From JAGWBJ01 sp034423015 (GTDB taxonomy: Bacteria; Chloroflexota; Dehalococcoidia; Lucifugimonadales; JAGWBF01), in contig DAOUJG010000018.1 of the NCBI GenBank assembly GCA_034423015.1, forward strand, positions 1-12,398: 12,398 nt of DNA, in the 5' to 3' direction. Positions 1 through 5,538 of the stretch are shown one piece after another. Position 1 is the first letter of the stretch, and each line of letters opens with the position of its first letter. The notes beneath the pieces are model-generated. The model searched no databases. It saw only the letters and a program-made list of their open reading frames with translations, and had not been told where the DNA came from. A program made the position numbers and the translations under genes.

Positions 1-100
1 CCATCGGCTTGATACGTCTGATCGGGTGGCTCTGAGGCACCAGTGCGTCGGGTGTTACCGCCGTTAGCATCGTGGCCTGAGCCGCAGCTTCGCCTCTCAT
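1..100 (-). CDS. IS transposase N-terminus (IS5/IS1182-like), partial at window edge
   Basis: A minus-strand reading frame starts with ATG at 100-98 and stays open to the window edge, giving 33 residues. It begins MRGEAAAQATMLTAV and continues with PDALVPQ and HPIRRIKPM. That opening (ATMLTAVTPDxLVPxxHPIRRI) is the recognisable N-terminus of a common bacterial IS5-superfamily transposase group, in which it precedes the DDE nuclease domain. A Shine-Dalgarno AGGAG sits seven bases upstream and supports this start. Only the N-terminus is visible, so whether the enzyme is intact cannot be judged. The assignment rests on remembered family sequence rather than a search. Confidence 0.6.
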   Translation of the reverse strand, partial: MRGEAAAQATMLTAVTPDALVPQSHPIRRIKPM

Positions 101-177
101 TGACAGCTCCTGAGTGTGGATGACCCTATCCTATCACTCCCTGCCAGCACAGCCTCAGTTCTTCAACACCCTGCTAG
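1..177 (-). mobile_element. 5' end of an IS5-type insertion sequence, cut by the window edge
   Basis: This is the upstream end of an insertion sequence that continues past base 1. It holds the transposase start (bases 1-100) and about 75 bases of untranslated terminus. The terminus on the minus strand begins near CTAG (174-177), followed by CAGGGTGTTGAAGAACTG, which resembles IS5-group inverted-repeat ends as I remember them. A four-base CTAG target duplication would suit some IS5 subgroups, but the other end is outside the window, so neither duplication nor inverted repeat can be confirmed. The element end overlaps the last codons of the neighbouring PIN toxin gene. Confidence 0.6.
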
Positions 178-603
178 GGATTCCTCAGAGTCCTCATGGT
201 CTCCAATGGGGTTGAGCACACGCACGCCCGTCGGCTCGAAGTGGCGCACCTTGCGTGTGACCACGGTCAGGCCATGGACCAGGGCTGTGGCTGCGATGAG
301 CAGGTCGACATTGAAGTGGCCGATGTCCCCGGACATTCGCCCCCAGAGCCTAGCCGCGGCGGAATCCACGGCAATGATCCGGTCCGCAAAGGAGACCGTC
401 GTCTGTTCCATCCAGGCGGCGAGGTCACGTGCAAACGCGGGGTCACGCTGTCTCTGCTGTGCCAGGCCGCGCTCCATCTCGGCGAGGGTTACGACGCTGA
501 TGAACACGTCGGATGGCCGCTGGGCCCTTAGCCACCTGGCAGGGGCCGGGTGACGGTCGGGTCTGCGCAACAGCGACACCACATCTGTGTCCAGGAGGAA
601 CAT
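163..603 (-). CDS. PIN-domain toxin, FitB/VapC type
   Basis: The 146-residue product is a PIN-fold ribonuclease, the toxin half of a type II TA module; such toxins cut tRNA or other RNA when freed from the antitoxin. The PIN pattern is clear: MFLLDTDVVS with D5, a conserved E42 in TLAEMERG, and D100 in VDLLIAATA, followed by HGLTVVTRKVRHF. The usual last acidic residue of the TRNxxDF motif is H121 here, so the active site may be weakened. ATG at 603 is preferred over GTG at 606 because GGAG lies five bases upstream of it. The antitoxin stop overlaps this start by one base (TGATG), indicating translational coupling. The last four codons and stop fall in the IS5-type end, so the C-terminus was probably altered by insertion. 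Confidence 0.85.
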   Translation of the reverse strand: MFLLDTDVVSLLRRPDRHPAPARWLRAQRPSDVFISVVTLAEMERGLAQQRQRDPAFARDLAAWMEQTTVSFADRIIAVDSAAARLWGRMSGDIGHFNVDLLIAATALVHGLTVVTRKVRHFEPTGVRVLNPIGDHEDSEESLAGC

Positions 604-860
604 CACAACTCCAGCGAACGGAGGGCCAGGGGGATGCGTTCAAACTCGAGTTCGCCGCCGTCCGGGATGGCCAGCAGGTGTTCGATGAAGGATGAGGCAT
701 CCTTAGGCGGATGCTTGCGCAGCCGGTCGTACTCTCTTACCGACAGCACTACCACGGCAGGCTTGCCTCGCCGGGTCACCTGCTGGGGTTCCCCGGCGAG
801 GGCGGCGTCCACCACGGCGCTGAACCGGTTCTTGGCGTCCTGGAGAGCCCATTGGGCCAT
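603..860 (-). CDS. Phd/YefM-family antitoxin
   Basis: This 85-residue protein is the antitoxin of the pair. The N-terminal half has the Phd/YefM DNA-binding fold signature: WALQDAKNRFSAVVDAAL at residues 4-21, then GEPQQVTRRGKPAVVVLS and the REYDRLRK helix near 42-49. The acidic and hydrophobic C-terminus (about 55-85) would wrap the toxin. In this family the N-terminal dimer binds operator DNA and represses its own operon together with the toxin. A strong AGGAGG lies just upstream of ATG at 860. A good sigma70-like promoter and a repeated TGGCTAGAT motif lie directly upstream and would suit autoregulation. The gene order, antitoxin then toxin, is usual. Confidence 0.88.
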   Translation of the reverse strand: MAQWALQDAKNRFSAVVDAALAGEPQQVTRRGKPAVVVLSVREYDRLRKHPPKDASSFIEHLLAIPDGGELEFERIPLALRSLEL

Positions 861-871
861 GATCCTCCTCC

Positions 872-893
872 TGGCTAGATAGAGTGGCTAGAT
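872..893. repeat. Direct repeat TGGCTAGAT x2, candidate antitoxin operator
   Basis: TGGCTAGAT occurs at 872-880 and again at 885-893, with start-to-start spacing of 13 bases. The second copy overlaps the -10 element of the TA promoter and the first lies between promoter and ribosome-binding site. This placement is what one expects of an operator bound by the Phd/YefM antitoxin. Phd-family operators are often inverted rather than direct repeats, so the binder is an inference. Confidence 0.4.
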
Positions 894-920
894 TATATCT
901 TCCTGTTCCTGAATCGACAA
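892..920 (-). promoter_or_regulatory. sigma70-like promoter of the Phd-PIN operon
   Basis: On the minus strand, TTGTCG (bases 920-915) is followed after exactly 17 bases by a perfect TATAAT (897-892). The predicted transcript starts about 25 bases before the antitoxin ATG, leaving room for the AGGAGG ribosome-binding site. It is the best promoter match in the window. Confidence 0.7.
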
Positions 921-934
921 GGGATGGGCTATCG

Positions 935-1177
935 TCAATGTCCAAACCCCAGCCGCCCCAGGTTCGCCTCGATCTCCGCGTCCAGGTGCCGGGCCTCGGC
1001 CTGCTGCTCCCGCTATTGGGCGGAGAGGTGGGCCATGTTCTCCTGGAGGGGCTCCCCGTCGTCCTCGTGGGGCGCCGCGCCCACGCAGCGGCCCGGCGTG
1101 AGTACGTGGCCGTGCCTCCGGACCTCCTCCGGGGTTGCGCTCTTGCAGAAGCCGGGGATGTCGGCGTAGCTCTCGCC
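935..1177 (-). pseudogene. hsdM: C-terminal remnant of type I restriction-modification methylase HsdM
   Basis: Read on the minus strand, this stretch encodes the conserved tail of a type I DNA methyltransferase subunit: YADIPGFCKSAT, then EEVRRHGHVLTPGR, VGAA, EDDGEPLQENM and, after a stop, REQQAEARHLDAEIEANL ending in LGFGH and TGA at 937-935. In intact HsdM this tail follows the catalytic domain and ends in a coiled coil. Here an in-frame TAG (1015-1013) replaces what is usually a leucine codon between AQ and REQQ. Everything upstream of about 1177 (catalytic NPPF motif, AdoMet site) is missing, and a palindromic repeat begins about ten bases further on. It lies just upstream of, and in the same direction as, the Phd-PIN pair, an arrangement often seen inside type I loci. 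Recognition is from remembered family sequence. Confidence 0.72.
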
Positions 1178-1190
1178 CACCGCCCCGGCT

Positions 1191-1215
1191 GGATTACGGC
1201 CTTCGCCGGAATGAC
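1191..1215. repeat. Small palindromic REP/MITE-like element
   Basis: ATTACGGC-CTTC-GCCGGAAT (1193-1212) forms a hairpin with one mismatch in eight pairs, flanked by GG and GAC. The pattern GGATTxCGGCxxxxGCCGGAATGAC resembles short dispersed palindromes found in many copies in some bacterial genomes. It sits about ten bases from where recognisable hsdM sequence stops, so it may mark the deletion junction. Only one copy is visible here. Confidence 0.45.
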
Positions 1216-1224
1216 CCCCGCTCC

Positions 1225-1253
1225 TTGCGCCGGGGCGGCGTGTGGCCTAGGAT
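1225..1253 (+). promoter_or_regulatory. Candidate promoter of the substrate-binding protein gene
   Basis: TTGCGC (1225-1230) and TAGGAT (1248-1253) are separated by 17 bases, with TGTGGCC just before the -10. Matches to consensus are 3/6 and 4/6. The predicted start near 1260 would leave a leader of about 100 bases before the gene. Confidence 0.4.
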
Positions 1254-1360
1254 AGCGAGGTAGCCGGGGGTCGCCGGGAGTGTTGGCCGGTGTTGGTCCG
1301 CATGGGGTTGTGCGGCATCCGGGACTCGGTCCTCGATTCAGGTTAACGGGCGAGGTGAAC

Positions 1361-2098
1361 GTGAGTATGGTCAGGTCGGTCATTGCGGCGGTCGTGGTCA
1401 TCGCGGCCGCCCTGGCGTGCGGCGGGGGCGCAGACGCCGTCAGGATGGGGACGGAGGGGGCCTACCCCCCCTACAACTTCATCGACGAGAGGGGCGAGGT
1501 CGACGGGTTCGAGCGGGAGCTGGGCGACGAGCTGTGCCGCCGCGCCGACCTCGAGTGCACCTGGGTGACCAACGAGTGGGACACCATCATACCCAACCTG
1601 GAGGCGGGCAGCTACGACACCATCCTCGCCGGCATGAGCATCACCGACGAGCGGGACGAGGTCATCGACTTCACCCAGCCCTACGTCCCGCCCAGCCCGT
1701 CGGTCTACCTGGTCCTGATGGGGGCCGCCCCTGACGCGGTACAGGGCAGGGTGGCCGCCCAGGTGGCCACCGTCCAGGCGGCGTACCTGTCCGAGTCCGG
1801 CGCGGACCTGCGGGAGTACGACCTGGCCCCCGAGGTGGTCTCGGCCGTCCTGAACGGCGAGGCCGACGCCGCGCTGGTGGACCTGGAGTTCGCCCAGGAG
1901 AGCATCGACGAGAGCGGAGGGAAGCTGGCCCTGGCCGAGCCCAGGGTCGCACTGGACGCCGGGATCGGCGTCGGCGTCCGGGAGGACGACGGCGAGCTCA
2001 GGGACAAGCTGGACCGGGCCATCGGCGCGATGAAAGAGGACGGCTCGCTGAACGCCCTCATCGAGAAGTGGTTCGGCGCCGACGCTGAGACCTTCTGA
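1361..2098 (+). CDS. ABC transporter substrate-binding lipoprotein, amino-acid type (SBP_bac_3)
   Basis: This 245-residue protein is an extracytoplasmic solute receptor of the family that binds polar amino acids (PF00497). Residues 3-20 are a lipoprotein signal ending in ALAC, with Cys20 as the predicted lipidated residue. The mature part shows MGTEGAYPPYNF, then DGFERELGDEL, W-DTIIPNLEAGSYD, and AGMSITDERDEVIDFTQPY, the classic ligand-contact region with its arginine. The end, LDRAIGAMKEDGSLNALIEKWFG, is also typical. GTG at 1361 is chosen because GAGG lies five bases upstream; ATG at 1367 is the alternative. No permease or ATPase gene is adjacent, so the receptor is an orphan here and its ligand cannot be told. 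It converges on the RND gene with a 12-base gap and no room for a dedicated terminator. Confidence 0.88.
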   Translation: MSMVRSVIAAVVVIAAALACGGGADAVRMGTEGAYPPYNFIDERGEVDGFERELGDELCRRADLECTWVTNEWDTIIPNLEAGSYDTILAGMSITDERDEVIDFTQPYVPPSPSVYLVLMGAAPDAVQGRVAAQVATVQAAYLSESGADLREYDLAPEVVSAVLNGEADAALVDLEFAQESIDESGGKLALAEPRVALDAGIGVGVREDDGELRDKLDRAIGAMKEDGSLNALIEKWFGADAETF

Positions 2099-2110
2099 CC
2101 CCGTCGCGGA

Positions 2111-5100
2111 TCAGCCGGCGGAGGCGCCGAACAGCGCCGAGACCCGCCTCTGGAGCAGGCCCGGTATCGTGTCGTTGAATATGGTGTAGACGATGGGCAC
2201 GACGATGAGGGTCAGGGCCGTCGAGCTGGCCAGCCCGCCTATGACCACCGTCGCCATCTCCGCGCCGATTATGCCCCCGTCGTCCGCCGGGGCGGCCGCC
2301 AGGGGCAGCAGGGCGAAGCTGGTGGTCAGGGCCGTCATCAGGATGGGGCGCAGGCGGACGCGCCCCCCGGTCACCAGCGCCTCGTACACGGACATCCCCC
2401 TGGCCCTCAGCTGCTCCACGAAGGCTATGAGCACGATGGCGTTGGTCACCACGATGCCGATAAGGAGCAGCACGCCCATCATCGCCGGCAGCCCCAGGGT
2501 CCGGCCGGTTATGGCCAGGGCTATGAGCGCGCCGATGAGGGCCAGCGGCAGGCTGGTGACGATGACCAGGGGGTTGCGCAGCGACCCGAGGAAGGCCACC
2601 ATCACCAGGTAGACCAGCACGATGCCCACGCCCATGGACAGGAAGATGGCCTGAAAGCCCTCGGCGATGTCGGCGAAGACGCCGCCGCTGGAGACCTCCA
2701 CCCCCGGCGGCACCGAGAGGGCGGCGATCCGCTCGTCCACCGCGCGGCCCACCGCCTGGACGTCCTCCTCCGTGATGTCCCCCGTTATGGTGGCGGACCT
2801 CACGCCGTCGGTGCGGCTGATGGTCACCGGGCCGCTCCTGGTGACCGTCTCCGCCAGCTCTCCCAGAGGAGCCGACCCGCCGGGGCCGGATATGACCAGC
2901 CCCCGGACCTGCTCCAGGCTGGCCGCCGCATCGGGGCTGCCCGACAGCACCACGTCGGTGGCCTCGCCGTCCAGGGTGATGCTGGTGACGGTCTCGCCCC
3001 GCAGGTACTGGCTTAGCTGCAGCCCCACCTGCCGGGTGTTCAGGCCGATCTCCGCGGCCTTGGCGGGGTCCACCCGGACGGACACCTCGTCCCGCTCTTG
3101 GGCAGCGTCGCTCTCCAGGTTGACGATCCCCTCGACGGTGGACAGCGACCGGAGCAGCTGGTCGGACACGGCGGATACCTGCTCGTAGTCGGCCCCGGTG
3201 ACGCTCACCTCGACCCCCTCGGTGGGGGGGCCGTCGGCCAGCTCGGCAATCCGCAGGACGCGTCCCGGCTCCTCCAGCTCGTTCCGGAGGGTGTTGGCTA
3301 TGTCCTCGGGGGCGTCGGGGGACAGCCTGACCAGGATGCTGGCCCGGTTGAGGCCGGCGGGCTCGCCGCCGAACCCCAGGTTGGCGGCCCCCACCGTGGC
3401 CGCGTACACCTCGGCCAGCCCGCTGACCCGCTCCTCCACGCGGACCACCTCGGCCAGGGTGCGGTCCGGCGGGGTGCCCGGCGGCATCGCGACGTCCACC
3501 TGCAGGTAGCGGTCTCCCCCCGAGGGGAAGAGGGTTACCGGGATGACGGCGATGAGCCCCAGGCTGGCCACGGTGATCACCGTGGTGGCGACCAGCGTGA
3601 CGAGCTTGTGCCCAAGCGCCCAGCGGAGGACCGGTGCGTAGAGCCGCTGCATCCACGTCTCCTGGACGAACTCGTGGACCTCATCGCCGGCGCCCTCGGG
3701 GAGGTCGCCGGGGCGGAGCAGGTAGGCGCCCAGCACCGGCACCGCCGTGAGGGCCACGGCCAGGGACGCCACCAGGGCGAAGGTGACGGTGAGGGCGAAG
3801 GGCAGGAAGAAGGCCCCCACCAGGCCCTCGATGAAGGCCAGGGGCGCGAACACCACGACGGTGGTCAGCGTGGAGGCGAAGATGGCCGGGCCCACCTCCG
3901 TGGTGGCCTCCAGGGCCGCCCGCCACCGGTCCCGTCCCGCCTGGATGTGCCGGTACACGTTCTCCAGCACGACGATGGAGTCGTCCACCACGCGCCCGAC
4001 GGAGATGGCCAGGCCCCCCAGGGTCATGAAGTTCAGGGTCATGTCCTGCCACGCCAGGAGGAGCACGCCGGTGAAGACGCTGAGGGGGATGGAGAGTCCG
4101 ATGACCACCGTGGGGCGCAGGGTGTTGAACACGCCCCGCCAGACCGTGGGGCGGAGGGTGAGCATGAAGGCGAAGACGACGGCCACGGCGAAAAAGAAGC
4201 CGAAAATGGCCTCCCGGCGCAGGTTGTCGATCTGGGACTGGACATCGGGCCCCTGGTCGGAGACGATGACCACCTCCATGCCCCGGGGGAGGTCGGCGGC
4301 GTCCAGCGCGTCACGCACGGCGCCCGTGACCTCGATGGTGTTGGCCTCGGCCTCCTTGACTATGGCCACGTTGACGCTGGGCCTGCCGTTGGTGCGGGAT
4401 ATGCTGGTGGGGGCCCCGGCGCCCAGGGACACCTCGGCCACGTCGCCCAGGCTCACGGGGCCCGAGGGGGAGACGCCGACGGCCAGGGCCTCGATCTCAT
4501 CCAGGGAGGTGAGGGTGTGGGTGGCCTTGACGGGGACGGCCTGGCCCCCCTGGAGGATGAGGCCTGCGGGCACCGTCAGGTTGTTCTCCCGGAGGGCCGA
4601 GGCGACCTGGAAGAGGGACACGCCGTAGGCGGCCAGGCTGTCGGAGTCGACGACGACGTGGACCTGCCGCTCGACCTCGCCGTCCACCTGGACCTGGAGG
4701 ACGCCGTCGATGCCGGAGACCTCGGGGAGGACCTGGGACTGGACGACGTCCCGGGCGTCGGCGATGCTGCCCTCGGTGACGACGCTGAAGTATATCACCG
4801 GGATCTGGTCGGGGCTGAAGCGGCCGACGACGGGGTCGTCGGCCCCCGCCGGGAGCTGGACGGAGCCCAGGGCGGCCTCCATGTCGCTCTGGGCTCCGGC
4901 CATGTCGGTGCCGTACGTGAAGTTGGCCAGGAGGATGGAGTTGCCCTCGAAGCTGGTGGACTGGAGGGTCTCCAGGCCCTCGATGCCGGACACGGCCCGC
5001 TCCATGGGCGCGGTGACGTCCCGGACCACGGCCTCGGGGTCCGCCGCGGGATAGGAGGCGGTGACGGTGACCAGGGGGAACTCGATGTCGGGGAACAGCT

Positions 5101-5206
5101 CCACGCGCAGGGAGTTGTACGCCGTGACCCCCGCGATGAGGAGGATGATGATCGCCAGGATGGTGACAGGCCGCTTGCTGATGGCCGTGCCGGTGATGAA
5201 TCTCAT
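2111..5206 (-). CDS. RND-family efflux transporter (AcrB/SwrC-like inner-membrane pump)
   Basis: At 1031 residues this matches a full-length resistance-nodulation-division pump, which exports drugs, lipids or metals using the proton gradient. TM1 is near residues 12-31 after the family opening MRFITGTAISKRPVT, followed by the FPDIEFPLVTV and YPAADPEAV porter-domain signatures. TM4 carries the proton-relay aspartates D408 and D409 in GRVVDDSIVVLEN. In TM10 the position of the AcrB lysine (K940) is Thr921 (GIVVTNAIVL), so the coupling set differs from AcrB; some Gram-positive-type RND pumps also lack this lysine. ATG at 5206 has AGGA about nine bases upstream. No membrane-fusion protein or outer-membrane channel gene is nearby, and the upstream neighbour is an unrelated divergent gene. 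The substrate cannot be inferred. Confidence 0.95.
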   Translation of the reverse strand: MRFITGTAISKRPVTILAIIILLIAGVTAYNSLRVELFPDIEFPLVTVTASYPAADPEAVVRDVTAPMERAVSGIEGLETLQSTSFEGNSILLANFTYGTDMAGAQSDMEAALGSVQLPAGADDPVVGRFSPDQIPVIYFSVVTEGSIADARDVVQSQVLPEVSGIDGVLQVQVDGEVERQVHVVVDSDSLAAYGVSLFQVASALRENNLTVPAGLILQGGQAVPVKATHTLTSLDEIEALAVGVSPSGPVSLGDVAEVSLGAGAPTSISRTNGRPSVNVAIVKEAEANTIEVTGAVRDALDAADLPRGMEVVIVSDQGPDVQSQIDNLRREAIFGFFFAVAVVFAFMLTLRPTVWRGVFNTLRPTVVIGLSIPLSVFTGVLLLAWQDMTLNFMTLGGLAISVGRVVDDSIVVLENVYRHIQAGRDRWRAALEATTEVGPAIFASTLTTVVVFAPLAFIEGLVGAFFLPFALTVTFALVASLAVALTAVPVLGAYLLRPGDLPEGAGDEVHEFVQETWMQRLYAPVLRWALGHKLVTLVATTVITVASLGLIAVIPVTLFPSGGDRYLQVDVAMPPGTPPDRTLAEVVRVEERVSGLAEVYAATVGAANLGFGGEPAGLNRASILVRLSPDAPEDIANTLRNELEEPGRVLRIAELADGPPTEGVEVSVTGADYEQVSAVSDQLLRSLSTVEGIVNLESDAAQERDEVSVRVDPAKAAEIGLNTRQVGLQLSQYLRGETVTSITLDGEATDVVLSGSPDAAASLEQVRGLVISGPGGSAPLGELAETVTRSGPVTISRTDGVRSATITGDITEEDVQAVGRAVDERIAALSVPPGVEVSSGGVFADIAEGFQAIFLSMGVGIVLVYLVMVAFLGSLRNPLVIVTSLPLALIGALIALAITGRTLGLPAMMGVLLLIGIVVTNAIVLIAFVEQLRARGMSVYEALVTGGRVRLRPILMTALTTSFALLPLAAAPADDGGIIGAEMATVVIGGLASSTALTLIVVPIVYTIFNDTIPGLLQRRVSALFGASAG

Positions 5207-5331
5207 GCTGTGGTCCTATTCGCCGTCGTTGGGGTCCTTGGGACCGGTCGCGCGTGCGGCCTACCCAAGTGCATTACGCTCAGGGCCCGTTGCTGGATTG
5301 CGCCCACGGCTTGCTATGGTAACACGAAGAT

Positions 5332-5352
5332 GGGGTGGGGTGGAGGGAGGGG
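5332..5352 (+). other. G-quadruplex motif
   Basis: Four guanine runs lie close together on the plus strand: GGGG (5332-5335), GGGG (5337-5340), GGG (5345-5347) and GGGG (5349-5352), with loops of 1, 4 and 1 bases. This satisfies the usual intramolecular G4 pattern. It is upstream of both divergent genes, in the coding-sense strand of the GHKL gene and the template strand for RND transcription. Confidence 0.6.
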
Positions 5353-5452
5353 ATAGTGAGTACAGACACTGTGTAGTCGACCAGAACCCGTGCTCCCGGT
5401 GAAGTCGCTTCATTTCCACCTTATTGCTCCTACGCATATATGTGGGGTAGAG

Positions 5453-5467
5453 TTGACTATGGGTCAA
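5453..5467. promoter_or_regulatory. Inverted repeat TTGAC-N5-GTCAA upstream of the GHKL gene
   Basis: A perfect five-base inverted repeat, TTGAC at 5453-5457 and GTCAA at 5463-5467, lies about 70 bases before the GHKL start. TTGACT could also serve as a -35 element, but no good -10 is found 16-18 bases downstream, so an operator or regulator half-site pair is equally possible. Confidence 0.3.
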
Positions 5468-5538
5468 GAGTAAACGGGATCTACTAGACAAGACCATACG
5501 GTTATGCAGCAAGTCGAAGCAACCAAGAGGAGTTACTA

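Larger units (their letters stand above)
5207..5538. other. Intergenic region between divergent RND and GHKL genes
   Basis: No convincing gene is seen in these 332 bases. They contain a small hairpin, GGTCC-TTG-GGACC (5233-5245), near the RND start, a G-quadruplex motif (5332-5352), an inverted repeat TTGAC-TATGG-GTCAA (5453-5467) and the strong AGAGGAG ribosome-binding site of the GHKL gene (5526-5532). Composition drops from very GC-rich to mixed across the region, consistent with an island boundary. I found no well-spaced -35/-10 pair for either gene. Confidence 0.6.

Noticed and set aside
2058..3656. Minus-strand 532-codon open frame overlapping the RND gene
   Set aside because: A shadow frame of the pump with Arg/Gly/Pro-rich low-complexity translation and no recognisable domain.
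3098..5356. Long plus-strand open frame of 752 codons antisense to the RND pump
   Set aside because: It is rich in Gly, Asp, His and Val repeats produced by the opposite-strand G/C third-position bias. The RND frame on the minus strand is unmistakable.
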